From assembly GCA_963556145.1 (NCBI GenBank), contig OY744467.1:2542001-2606000 (forward strand): a stretch of DNA of 64,000 bases. Direction: 5' to 3'. Made by a program: the position numbers and the translations under genes. Origin of the DNA: Hygrocybe punicea (taxonomy: Eukaryota > Basidiomycota > Agaricomycetes > Agaricales > Hygrophoraceae). The notes beneath the pieces were generated by a model. The model saw nothing but the letters and a program-made list of their open reading frames with translations, made no database searches and was not told the origin of the DNA. Within the stretch, counting starts at the first letter, position 1; each line of letters starts with the position of its first letter. Positions 10,923-22,402 of the stretch are shown piece after piece.

Positions 10923-13220
10923 CGTTCAGGTGACATGCTAAAAGTCATGGCATTGGGGTTGACGTCGAAGCCAATGATGGGTAAGATGGGCCCGGCGAGC
11001 TGTTTGGATTCGTCATGTGGAAGCTTGATGTCGTCCCACAACATCAAAAGACGAGCTTGCTTGGCAGGCAAGGCCTTGTGGAAAGGGGTATACCAAAGAA
11101 CGTTGCCTTCAAAATCCCAAGAAAAGGAGTAGTCAACGTAGGCGAAGAGGTCGCAAATGTACTTAATGAAGATTGCAATCCAGAGGATGAGGCCCATGAA
11201 GGTGCCCCAGATGCCGCCGGTGCCCCTGTTGCCAAAGTTATTACAATGGCCGGCATGTCGGAGGCCATCGACTGTGATGATTTGATGAAGCTGCCAAAGT
11301 GGGTGCATGGGCAGATGCTGATAAGCTTGGGAGACGTCGGACTTGAAAACAACCAGGCAGGTGTGGGGCCCATGGACGGAGCGGACATGGCGGAGGGTGT
11401 GGCCCAATTGATGGAGACCATCGAGCGGAACGGCGACCTTGTCCCGGGGAATGAGGGAATTGAGAAAGAACGGCTCAGCGCTTTGATCAATGACGAGGTG
11501 GAATGTCGACGTGCCAGGTTTGGGTACAACTCTGATCGGTATGCCATGCATGCCGGGGAGGAGGTGAGGGCCAAAGGCAGGAGAAAAGCGGCCAAGAGAG
11601 ACTTCTTTGTCCTGTTGTGACTGGACAAAGTCCCGTTCTGCGGGATCGTGAAGGGCGTGCGTGGAATTGTCCCACATGAGCGGCTGAGCAGGGTCAAACT
11701 TGGCCCAGGGCCAGAATCCAACCTGCAGCCTGTGGCAGATGGAGTGAACGAGGCTCTGGTTAGGGTGCGAACTGAGGAGGTCACGAAAGCAAGAGACATT
11801 GATGGGCGTAACTATATCGAAGAGCTGTGGGTTCTCACGGAGAGTACATAAAGCAGGTGCGTTGCCGAATTCCTCGAGTGCTGGCGAGGGGAGCAGCGAC
11901 ATGTGAAGCATGGCCGAGGAGAGAGAAAGTTGATGGGGGTAATCCAAATCATCCCAGACGAAGGCTCGGGCATATTTGGGCCATCTCGACCATGAATCTT
12001 GGAGGCTACTGTTTTTGGAACACGGTGCAGTTGACAGATGGGTGCTGAGGAGAGCGGCACTTGGCGCAGATGTGTTTATAGTTGCAGTTCGAGGTGATGT
12101 TAGGGCAGTGTTTGGCATTCCACCGTTGGCAGGGCTCTTTACGCTTGGCGGTGTCTGGCTGCGAGCGCTCAGTGGTTCAAGCGTGACTGGCGCCAGCTCC
12201 GGCGTTTTGGATCCAGAGGACGTGAAGGTCAGCGAAACATGCGAAGTCTGTAAGCTCGATGTCTCGCCGCTGAGCAGTCCGGATGTGAGTAGCCCGGTCG
12301 TATTGGATGATACATTGATGCATGGAGTCTGGGAAGGCAGCGAACAATTCGCTGATATGCTTTCCATAATCCCACAACTCAATGGCCCTGTGGGGGAAAA
12401 TGAAGAGGGTCGCCTCACTGGTTCGACCCCAGGCGATGATCCACTTCCTGTGTGTATCAATGTCCCTGGCAGGCTTAACGGCTCCAACGACGAACTCAAC
12501 TCCACCGATCTTTTCAGATCATTTGTCATCATGAGTGATGGAGTATCTGCTGGTGAGGAAGTGATCAAGGTCAATGGCTCATCTCGCAAGCAAGTTGGTC
12601 CACTCTGAGTCAGGGAACTGTGGACACCGGGCTGAGTTGAGGAGGGACGACTTGGCAAGTTTGGGATCGTGGGAGATATTATTGAGCGTTGACAGGGTCT
12701 TTTGAAGGGAGACCGAAAGACATGAGGGGTCCACTTCTTCTTGAATGACCCATGGAAGTGACTTGAGGTCGATCTTTGGCTTGACCACTTGGTTGGGCTC
12801 ACTGTCAACACTGGGGCTCCGGGGTTGCTTAGCCGCTCTAGGAGCGTGAGCTTCTTTATCGGGAGCTGAGGAGGCGACTGGCGATGGTTCGCATGATCAG
12901 ATGACTGCGACTTCCGGCTCAGGTGGACCTTGACTGGGGCCGGGAGCGGAGAAGGAGGTCCCACGGGCTCTGGCCTCACTGAACTGTTGGTCGATGTTAT
13001 CAAGGATCCGGAGATAAACGGCAAATGTGGACTCGAGGACATCGGTTTCAAGACCGAGGTTGGTGAGGATATTCTGTAGCTCAAGGATGGCTGATGCTTT
13101 GGTAACGTCTCCGAGCTGGAAGCGGTCGGTGACGTGGATACACTGGTTGACTGTTTCTGAGTTGGTTCCACCTGATGGTGTGGATGATGACGACGAAGGG
13201 TCATTTTGAGTGCTTGACAT
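10838..13220 (-). pseudogene. Gag and reverse transcriptase of the DIRS-like element, broken
   Basis: The gag start is at 13220 (MSSTQNDPSSSSSTPSGG); its frame stops at about 12897 and resumes in others. A CxxC-type knuckle is readable as CNYKHICAKCRSPQH at about 12020-12090 in a third frame. From about 11850 downward the RT is clear: GMHGIPIRVVPKPGT, FHLVIDQSAEPFFLNSLIP, VVFKSDVSQAYQHLPMHP, then FAYVDYSFSWDF and PILPIIGFDVNP. The SDVSQAYQHLP aspartate is intact, but the expected YVDD is YVDY, so one catalytic Asp is lost. The antisense open frames over this stretch are shadows. Confidence 0.8.
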
Positions 13221-13275
13221 GCAAAAGTGTGATTGGGAGGAATGACATTTATTACGGAAAATACACGCTGCAGTT

Positions 13276-13560
13276 AGAGAAGAAGAAACGGGCGGGTAGA
13301 GGTTGGTTATGGAAAATACATGCTGCAGTTAACTAGGAGACGAGACAAGGTAAGTAAGGAAAGTGGGCAAAAGAAGCGGGGCGTACCTCGGAAATGAGAC
13401 AAGGGGCTTAGGAGGCCCTTGGGGCATTTCTGAGATATATAGCTCGCTGGCAGAAAGAAGTGCTGTAAGGCAGTGTAAGATTTGACGTCAAGCGGGGATG
13501 GCAAACAGCAGGCTGTCAGCAGGTGACGGCTCTGGTGGATGTGTCAGCTGGTGACAGTGA
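13276..13560. repeat. Right 285-bp direct repeat of the DIRS-like element
   Basis: This is the partner of 8881-9165. On its inner side, towards gag, the motif GAAAATACACGCTGCAGTTA occurs once more, so the internal flank repeats part of the repeat. Confidence 0.85.
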
Positions 13561-13888
13561 CAGATGGCAGTGACAGAGACACCCTGGGTGTTGAGGGACA
13601 GTAAGTGTGTGACCGCGTGATTAGCCAAATGTAAACTTAGTTTAAAGAACGATAAATACCTAAAATGAAATATTTGAAATATTTGAACAATCACTCATTT
13701 GATTGACTAATGTTGGCAGAAGACTAGTGTACCAGGAATTAGGACTGAGCCTCAAATTCACTAGCAAATTCCCCTCGTCATCGCCAACAGTCACATTCAC
13801 CTTCGGTGAATTTGGGCAAATTTGCCTACACACAGGAAAGTTAATCGCTGCCGCATAGATACAAGATTTTGGTTGATATGATGTAATA

Positions 13889-14089
13889 TAGTGTTGCCTA
13901 AACTTGGCTGGTCAGAAAAAGCTGATCCGAGTCCTGATTTTTTGGTGCACAACCAGCTTTCTGACTGACTGATATTTGGTAGCTATAAACCATAGCTACC
14001 AAATATCAGTCAGTCAGAAAGCTGGTTGTGCACCAAAAAATCAGGACTCGGATCAGCTTTTTCTGACCAGCCAAGTTTAGGCAACACTA
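13889..14089. mobile_element. 201-bp perfect-palindrome hAT MITE inside hAT A
   Basis: It starts TAGTGTTGCCTAAAC and ends GTTTAGGCAACACTA. Two arms of 98 nt (13889-13986 and 13992-14089) are exact reverse complements around the 5-nt loop AAACC. The 8-mer ATGTAATA occurs directly on both sides (13881-13888 and 14090-14097). The TIR family TAGTGTTGCC is that of hAT C (25513-28454), not of its host hAT A. Confidence 0.93.
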
Positions 14090-14110
14090 ATGTAATATAG
14101 TGTTATAAAA

Positions 14111-17100
14111 CTACCACTGTTCCCATTCCGATGCTTGTGGTGTGACTGCAACACCAATGCTACGTGGCAGCGGTGGCAGCAACCTACTCTTCTGTTGAGG
14201 GGCTGAGGGTTTATCAGAGAGAATATTGAGGAGAATGGGAGACTCGACATCAATCTCCATCGCTATGTTGAAACCTGCACCATTTATCCCTGTTAAGTCT
14301 GGGGGGGGTTGGTCTAAAATGTCATATCCATCTGAACATGGGCTTTCACTTAAGTCTGGGGCTGTCGGTGGGGTACTAGCTGGATGTGGTGAAGGTATGT
14401 TGGCATCGTCCATTGGCTCACGCATAATTGTGGTGGACATGTCACGTCATTTCACTGTTGGCGCTGGCTTTGGTGCAGCAAGCTACCATGCTGGAGTTCA
14501 GTTGATATTGCTTAAAAGTAAGCTTTTCATACCTCAGGATTGTGCCGGTGCCAGCTTCGAATCTTGATGTGATCAGCCAGCGTTGACAAGTGTTGACGGC
14601 TGCGCTTTGCGCTGTTCAACCAGGTGATAACGGACATTGTCTGTTCATCTGCCATTGATACCACTGTTACTGAATATATTTTAATGGCAAGCGCCTTGAA
14701 AAGTTACAAATGTGAGATGTGGAACAATATAAATGAGGCTCACATACCCCAAGAACCATGCCAAATGGTTTCTTCTGTATGGCAATCCACCATTGACACA
14801 CAGTCTCACCAGGGCGGAATTGTCGATCAAATGGATCATTGCCATCTACAAAACCTTTGAGCTCTGATTTCAGACTAGCAAGAGCTTGAGCAGGGGTTAG
14901 ATGTGCCAATCGTGGGTTTCATTCTTGCATGATCTCTTTGGAATTCTTCTTCATTAGGTTGCCATCATATTCATCACCAAACTCATTCCTCAGCATCTTT
15001 TGAAGACAAAGACCCACACGGTGTATGATGTGGTCTGGAGTCCTTGTTTTTACTGACCACTGACCATTAAATCTTGATATGGTGATTGGTGGGATGGCCA
15101 ATGGGTTGATGTTCCCTCCACAAAAGATCGGAGCACCCCAGTAATCTAGAGAAAAATCAAGTTCACTTTTGACAACGTAATTAGGAAGTAATAGTCATAT
15201 GAGGATCCAGAAAGAAGGCAGCTACATATATATCAGTTGGTGCATGGTTGATCATACCATCAAAGCGGCGGTTGGTTATGGCGTGGATTTGCTCTTTGAC
15301 AGTGTCGGGGAGTGAGCCTGGACATGATTTTGGCAACAGTTGCTCGAGCTGAGCCACAATTGCAAGCCAGAATAGATAGACCTCAGCTGCTGCTGAATGA
15401 GAAGACTCGAGGCACTTGATAGACTTGGCAAATGGACCAATGACTTCAAGCAGCTTGGTGAGATCAAGTTCAAGTTGTAATATCTGCATTGCATCATCCA
15501 ATCCCTGAATTATTTTGCTTAGAACCTACTATGATAGAATGGATTGTTGTCATACCGTGATGTGGATCTGAAGCTCATCGTTCTGAATTATTACCCTCAT
15601 TGCTGGCAGTCCTCGCAATACTGACTCTCCAGACCAATAGATTGTCCCAAAACATGTCTCACCAATAGTTTCCAAGCTACGACGAATGCCCATCTTTGCT
15701 TGCTGATGATCAGAGCACTCCATTGTGTATGTAGACTTGTTCATAGATGCAATAATCCCTCGTAAAACACCAACAACCTGTCTCAGGTCAGCAGCCACAA
15801 ACAAGTGATCTCACAGGCAAAAGAACGTACTGGCTTGAAGTAATCCAGCACACAGATCTCCGTTAATGTTAGACTCAACTCATGGCAAGCATCTTTTAGG
15901 TTAAGGATATGAGTGTTTTTGCAGAGATGTAAGTCGACGGCCTTTTGACGTATTCCCTGTATTGTCAGAGCATGCAGCTGAGAATCTGTATGGCCCTATT
16001 TTGACAATAAACTACAAACATCTAGCTTCAGAACATCTTATATCAAACTGTCATAACGCACTCCATTCAACAACTCTGCAATATACTCTCCCATGTGGCT
16101 CAGCCATGATGCATCATCCAGGGCTAGACAGAATGTTTGATGTTCTGCAGTTGTCACATGAACCGAGTAAAGTCCATTCGAGCTACGAAGTTTCCCTCCA
16201 TCAAATGTGATGGTCAGGTCTTGACAGGTGTGCAAATATCTGATGGTTGCTTGGTGGATGTTGGCTGCTTCATTTGGTATGAGCTTGTCAGACAGGGTGG
16301 TTTCTGAGGGGGGATTGTAGTTGCAATTCAATGTGGAGACGAACGTCTTGAATTCATGTGAGTTGACCACAACAGGAGGGATGCTGTTGCATGCAATGAA
16401 CAAGAGAAGGGCATGGTCGCCTGCTTTCTGGATGTTTTTTTGACCTTTTCGAACAAAGTCTTGCATTGAACCGGTTTGTTTTGGTTGGGAAGTTTGTGCA
16501 TCTGAGTCTACCCTCTTTCTTTTCCCTGACGCTATTCCCACAACTGTCTCCACATCGTTCCCATCACCTTCACCAACACTAAGATAGGCTTTTGGTCCTA
16601 CTGCTTTGTCTGCCATCAGCTCAATGACCTCGTGTCGCAGGTTTGCTGGTATGTAATTGCAGTTCTTTGAATGCTTTAAAACCCACTGCCGATCTCGTGG
16701 CCATTTCCAGGTAACCTTGCAATCAGTACTTGCAATGCACCGATATCATTTGGTCACCATTTGGCTATAACCCTTCTGCTCCCGCTCCTTGGCTGTCACT
16801 CGATATGGTCGTGAGATCTTGAGCAACAATGGATGTTTCTTTGCACCGCCTCGCCTGCTGTCATCTGATTCCTCGGTTGTTGGGTAGTCAGAATCATGAA
16901 AATCCTGTACAATTTTGGTATCGGGTCTTTTCTGCTTGCTTTTTCCCTTCTATTTTAATTGTTCCAGGGCAGGTTCATTTCCGGGAATGACTTCAGAGGT
17001 GGAATTGGAGGGCTTATCTACAGGTTCACTCGGTTTCGGAAGATCAGATGCTGGCACTGGCACCTGCCCAAGAATTGATGAGCAAGACTTGTCACGAATG

Positions 17101-17541
17101 CAGATCTAGGTGTCGTACTTCCTTCCCATAGTTTTTATAGACTTTCCATGCTGCTTCTTTCAGCTGTCTCACCCATTTGAGCAGTCCCTCATTTTCAGGG
17201 TATGCTGTAAGATATTTGCCAAGAATATCAGTTGCTGCACACATGTTCTCACCTCGCTCCTCCAGATATATCTGTCCATCCTCAACAAACAATACCCTAA
17301 AAGTTTCACAAACAGCAGAAGGGATGTCTCCTTTCATGCGGCATAGTACAGCTGGATCAAGTGTGAAGGAGATTAATGGATATTCGCTGTTTTCGACTGA
17401 TGGGGCAGGTAAAGCATCAGGCAGGTTCTCGAGGAGTACCCAGAGGTCCTGGAGTTCTCGCTTTGTTGCTAGCAGAAGTGGCAGGGTCATTCTGAAGGCT
17501 CGGTAGAGTAGCAAGGATACAAGTAGTCGATTACAATACAA
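14111..17541 (-). pseudogene. hAT-family transposase (BED-like finger, DUF659, dimerisation tail)
   Basis: Reading down the minus strand: a 149-aa N-terminal stretch (17541-17092), a BED-like zinc finger region (DCKVTWKWPRDRQWVLKHS at about 16670-16730), and a DUF659-like part (16616-16038) with PPVVVNSHEFKTFVSTLN and LTITFDGGKLRSSNGLYSVH. Then come LRQVVGVLRGIIASMNKS (15800-15550), a further block at 15501-15181, and the C-terminal dimerisation block readable as ADEQTMSVITWLNS at about 14600-14650. The pieces lie in order and are probably separated by introns, but stops such as the one replacing Trp in MVTKW (about 16745) make a functional protein unlikely. Confidence 0.75.
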
Positions 17542-17711
17542 AAAACTAAAGATTTAGCCACCGTATAGAAGAGACACCAGGTCCAACAGACCACCTTGTC
17601 CGACTCAAATTCACCCAAATTCACTTGGCGTTTTGGACCCCTCTGAAATTCGCCAGCAAATCTGCCCAGTGCAAATTTGCCGAAGTTAAATCCCGGTACA
17701 CTACAGAAGAC

Positions 17712-18425
17712 CTCATGTTATTTTACATGGTTGACACACTCAAATGATTTAGTGATTTTATCAAATTTATTGAGAAGAATATAATCAATTTTCACAAAGT
17801 AACAGCATATGCTAAGTTCCAAAGTTCCCCTCCCTAGTTCCCTTCCCTATACAGTTTCTGCCACCCCCTACAGTCTCTCCTACTTAGAGTAAAACACACT
17901 ATGGCTGCACCCACTCCTCTCACCATCATCTTAACAGTGTTTTCAACTAAGATTAAAACTTCATGATTTTGCTGAATTTGGTCATTTTCACTTTATTTTG
18001 CATCTAATCCTGCTTATATCACTTACATCTTGCAGGAATAATTGTAGAATAGCATACCAGGAGTATATCATAATTTTTCCAATATTTATTTATCAGAAAA
18101 CACAGTCACTAGAGGCTCACTAGTGCAGATACATTTGAATGTTTGGTTGTATTACTTTTGTTTGTCCTTAGTTACATTTTCAAACTCAGTTATATCATGG
18201 CTGGTGTCCAGCTATAGTTAGGCGCACTCAGAACATGTGAAGAGTGCACGGACTCGTGTCGCGGCGTGACCTTCAAACTCCGCGAGCTGCCTATATAAGG
18301 GCAGCGGTCCTGATCTGGTCTACATCTGATCCCCAGATCAGGCACCGTCACGACGTGTCTCACTCGTCCCTAGATCCACCATCTCTTGGGTTTTTGGCCT
18401 CATTCCCTCGTCGTTTCCTTGCCTC
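17712..18425. other. AT-rich spacer and 5' region of the DIRS-like element
   Basis: From 17712 to about 18230 the DNA is AT-rich without coding frames. Composition turns GC-richer at about 18235, the probable start of the next element's leader. No terminal repeat could be matched to the 3' side at 23.5-24.0 kb. Confidence 0.45.
18292..18299 (+). promoter_or_regulatory. TATA-like box upstream of the DIRS-like gag
   Basis: TATATAAG lies 127 bp before the gag start and about 25-35 bp before a CTGATCTGGTCTACATCTGATC stretch that could hold the transcription start. Placement fits an element promoter; this is inference. Confidence 0.5.
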
Positions 18426-20573
18426 ATGTCGGTCCCCATAGCTGCCTCCGACTCTCTCCTTTCTTCTTTCCCTTCTTCTGCCACTCTCCCTTCTGCCGCC
18501 CTCCCTACCACTCTACCTTCCTCTCCTTCTGCCGTAGATAGGACCTCCTCTCCTGGCTTGCCAGCAGACGACCTCGATCTGGAAGCGATCGACCAGATTC
18601 TGACAGATATACCTCCGTCCCCTTCCCGACGACGGGCGCTTGTCCTAGACTCAATCGAAGAAGATCCTCCCCTGGCTGCCAGCACGCCTCCAGCAAAACA
18701 TTTGCGCAAGGCTCCCTCTAGGTCGACAACTCCTGTTACCAGGTCTACTCGTGCAGGGAAAGGAAAAGCTCCCCAATTGCTTTCCGCTCCGGCTGGCCCT
18801 TCCCGTCTCGCAACGTCTTCTGTGCCGCCTCGATTTATCTCTTTTCCCTCCGCTCCACACCCCTTGTCTCTCGATCCTATCACTCCTTCTCTTCCCTCTC
18901 CGTTTCCAACATCCTCTTCCTCGATTCCGACAGCCCTTTCCTTTACTCCCTCATCCTCGTCTTTGGCTCCCCTTCCCGCCTTGGCTCCCCCTCCCAGCTC
19001 CATTCCCCCTCCCGCCCCTCATTCCCCGGTCGCGGCTGCTCCCGTTCAACTTCGCTCCTCTCCATCCATTCCATCGATCCCGGTCATTCTTCCATCCAGG
19101 GTTTCCTCTCCGGCCTTTCCTCGAGCTCCGGCCTCTTCGCCTCCTAGTCCTTCCAGATCCCAGGCCGTGGTCCTCCCTTCGACAGCTTCCCTCGAGCCTA
19201 GCCCTCCCATTGATCCCACGGTGCCCCCGGCGCCTTTAGGCTCTATCGATCCTGACGTGGCGGCTGCCTTTTTGCTGGCCCTCTCTATGGCGATCGATTC
19301 AATGAAGAATGGCATCGTCCCTGACACGGCTTCGTTGCTTCAGGTCCTCCGTAACCCCGCGTGCGCCCACGCTGCAATCCAAAACCCTGCAATCACCCTT
19401 GGTGCTGTGGTTCCTAGAACCCCTGACATTAGGATCAATATTTCAGGTGAGCACGCAGTTCCTCTTGCTCGTCTCTCTTCGTGCATATATGCACTGTAGG
19501 GCTTTTCACAGCCCTACTCACTCGTATTTTTCTCGAGTATTTGCCTCGCTGTATTTCCGGCCATCACTCCTTTGCTCGGAGCCTGTTCCGAGCCTTCGCT
19601 CACTCTTTGCTGTTACTCAGCACACCCAGGTGAATTTATATTACCTGGCGCATCTCCGGGTTTTCATATGCTCGCCTCCACGAACGTGCAGCTGGACCCG
19701 AACGATATTCTCTTTCCTCCCAGTATTATCAAGATTTTGGAACAGGGCTGGCATAAGCATATTCCTTTGCACCTCCTCTCAAATTCGCGGTGCCGTATGG
19801 CTCTTTATTGCCCTTCCGCTAGTGACACTCTCGCCGTCATGGAAGGTGGCCACCTTCAAATCCAGCAATCCGCCTTAGACGCGGCAGGGGAGCTGGAGAT
19901 TTCTGTGCCAGATTTCTGGGAGGTTTGGCCTCGCCTTTGTGACTTAATAGAGCAATACCTTAACTCTCCCCAAAAACGTCAGATTGCAGACGCTTTTCGT
20001 TGTCACTTTCGTTTTATAACTAGCCGCCATGATTTCGTGGATCTCTTCCATCTGTATGTTCTATACGACTCTCATATTCGGCAGGCTTTCGTTCAACGTT
20101 CCAACGCCTTTTCGCCGGCCACGTTCCACTCTCATCTTTGGCTCCAGATCGTCAATAACGATCGTTCGCACCAACTCGCTGTCATGCGTGGTACGATGGA
20201 CAGTATCCGCTCTGCCCCCTTTCGTTTGCAACCGTCCGGCGCTTCCAAGGGCACGCCGGCCGGTCAATCTCGTGCCCAAAATCGTGCCGTCTCCAAGCGC
20301 ACGTCTTCAGCTCCTGCAAAACAGTCCAACACTCCCACGTTGTGCTTTGTCTGTCTCTCAGGCACACACAGCGGCCGTAAATGCCCCGAGTCGGGTAATG
20401 GCTTTCTCACAAAAGGGGATGATGGTTACTGGAAAGCCCCGGACGACGTCCGTGTCTGCTTCTGTTTCAACGGCCATGCCGGGTGTGCTTTCGCTGACAC
20501 CTGTCTCTACTCTCATATCTGTTCCTTCTGCAGGTCTACTTCGCACAATGCTCAATTCCACCCTCAGGTCTGA
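18426..20573 (+). CDS. Gag-like protein of the DIRS-like element, two exons
   Basis: Exons 18426-19446 and 19630-20573 (intron 183 nt, GTGAGC...CCCAG) join in phase to 654 residues. The N-terminal about 280 residues are a Pro/Ser/Ala-rich disordered tract. The rest is globular-looking: PDFWEVWPRLCDLIEQYL, RFITSRHDFVDLFHLYVLY, then a basic stretch. The C-terminus carries LCFVCLSGTHSGRKCP and a Cys-rich tail (CFCFNGHAGC, CSFCRSTSHN), presumably zinc-binding and RNA-binding. Without splicing the first exon frame stops at 19499. The end overlaps the start of the RT gene by 26 bp. Confidence 0.78.
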
Positions 20574-22292
20574 TTTGTTTCCTATCGTCACTCCCCTCAA
20601 AGCAGATAAATGGCACGAATTTCTCTCGGCTGCCGGTGTACTAGATATTTTTTCTGATGTCCCTGAAGGGTTGCATTCTGGTTTCCGTATTGGCGTTTCT
20701 TCTTCGATCTCTGAAGTTTTTTCCCCCTGTAACCATAAATCCGCATTGGATAACCCTTCCATTATCGATGATTACATCGCCAACGAGATTAAAGAAGGTA
20801 GATATTCTCGCGGATACTCCCCTGGCGAATTTCTGGCCCTTTTTGGCCCCTACTGCACTTCTCCCCTCGGCTTGTGTTTCGATAAGCCGCTTAAACCTCG
20901 CCTCATTCAAGACCATTCTTTTCCTCGAAACGACCCCTCAATGTTGTCTGTCAACTCAGAAATTGATTCCTCCGCATTCTCTTGTGATTGGGGAACTTTT
21001 ATAGACTGTTTTACTTGTGTTCTGAATGCTCCAGCAGGTACCAATTCGGCTGTACTGATTTTTTATACCATTATTGATGTCTTTACTCGCGATCTGGTGT
21101 CTCGCCAGGTACCGAAGTCGCCGTTTTCGATGTTGACTCAGCCCACCGTCGCATGCCGGTTGCACCTGAAGACCGCCTTCATGTGTGTGTCGCGTGGAAA
21201 GGATGTGTGCATATGGATCATTGTTGCTGTTTCGGCTGTACGAGTTCGTCAGGGATTTTCGGCCGCGCCGCTGATGCAATTGTATGCATTTATATTTTCA
21301 AATTGGTTGACGATATTCTCAAATGGGCTGACGACTTCACATTCTGGCGTTTTCCTATCAAGCCCGCGATCGACGGCGTCTGGTCGTACTCTTATGACGA
21401 ATCACTGGTCTGGGATGTGGCAGCGGACTTGGGTTGGCCCTGGTCTACAAAACCGGGCAAGTGTATCCCTTTCGCGTCTTCCTTCAACTACATTGGGTTT
21501 CATTGGAACCTCATCTCGAAATCTGTCTCCCTCCCAGATTCAAAGCGTATAAAATTTCTTTCAAAGCTCGTCGGCTGGGTTCCCGGCGCGTCCATCACTC
21601 GCAAAGAGTGTGAATCTGTCGTCAGCTCTCTGAATCATTGCTCAGTCGTTATCCTCGCAAGTCGTTCCCACCTCCCTTCACTCTATCGTTTTCTGGCGGC
21701 ATTCGCCTCCCGCCCATCGCGTTTTACTAAACTCCACATTCCCTCAGCTACCCTCGCCGACATCTCTTGGTGGCGCGATCAGCTATCCCTTCCATGGTGT
21801 GGTATGAACATCTCCGCTCATCCACCTTCGTCGCCTTCTACCATCCATGTCAACGCTTCTTCGTCATGGGGCATCGGGCTTGTGTGGGACGGCCGTTGGT
21901 TGGCATGGCCCCTTGTGCCTGGTTGGCATTCTGATGGCAGAGATATTGGCTGGGCTGAGATGGTGGCAGTTTTTCTGGCCCTGCTTACAATCATAAATCA
22001 CGGTACTCGTTCTGTGTCCTTCTCTCTTCGTTCTGATAACGCTGGCGTCGTGGGTGCCTTCGGTGCTGGCCTTTCGCGTAACCACCATCAAAACTCGCTC
22101 CTCCGTCGCATCCTTCTACTATTTCACAAGTTTGACATCTGGTTTGCTATTATGTGGATCCCCTCTGAAGACAATCTGGCAGATGGTGCTTCGAGGGGTC
22201 TTTTCCCTTCGTGGAATAATGTTTTACCTCATCCACCTGGTATCCCATTTTTCTTATGTCCTTTCGTGGCCCCTGCAGTTTCACCCCCTTGA
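20548..22292 (+). CDS. Reverse transcriptase-RNase H of the DIRS-like element, two exons
   Basis: Exons 20548-21037 and 21109-22292 (intron 71 nt, GTACCA...CGCCAG) join to 557 residues and restore NAPAGTEVAVFDVDSAHRR, which holds the first RT aspartate motif. The acidic pair appears as KWADDFTFWRF. The connection CIPFASSFNYIGFHWNL follows, then RNase H: TIHVNASSSWGIGLVW, GWAEMVAVFLALL, SLRSDNAGVVGAF and SEDNLADGASRG. The first RNase H acidic residue, normally Asp in a V(D)A pattern, is Asn here (AAC). The start ATG at 20548 is chosen because it overlaps the gag end in a compact layout; an upstream splice to gag is possible. Confidence 0.82.
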
Positions 22293-22402
22293 TGTTCTTT
22301 GTTTTTGCCTCCGAGTTCCTGTCATATTTTAACTCCCGCTCGGCGTTTGTTCCTGTAAGCTTCCACGTGTATACTGCCAATGTGTTATGTAAAAAATGAG
22401 TT

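Larger units (their letters stand above)
8881..13560 (-). mobile_element. Decayed DIRS-like retroelement with 285-bp direct repeats
   Basis: Two direct repeats (8881-9165 and 13276-13560, same length, differing mainly by transitions) bracket minus-strand remnants of gag, RT, RNase H and the start of a recombinase-like ORF, in the order gag-RT-RH-YR. The repeats do not begin TG and end CA, so they are unlike ordinary LTRs and fit the terminal or split direct repeats of DIRS/PAT-type elements better. A second copy of the short motif at the inner edge of the right repeat (about 13257-13275 and 13310-13330) supports a split-repeat layout. Frames are broken in several places, so this copy should be dead. 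Confidence 0.65.
13725..17703 (-). mobile_element. hAT transposon A, full length, 8-bp TSD
   Basis: The left end TAGTGTACCAGGAATTAGG matches the reverse complement of the right end (TAGTGTACCGGGATTTAAC). The flanking 8-mers are identical: CAGAAGAC at 13717-13724 and again at 17704-17711, the TSD length of hAT elements. The 3,979-bp element holds a minus-strand transposase with introns and several lesions, and a later MITE inserted at 13889-14089. Confidence 0.92.

Noticed and set aside
11015..12608. Plus-strand frames of about 200 codons across 11.0-12.6 kb
   Set aside because: They are antisense shadows of the minus-strand gag/RT of the DIRS-like element.
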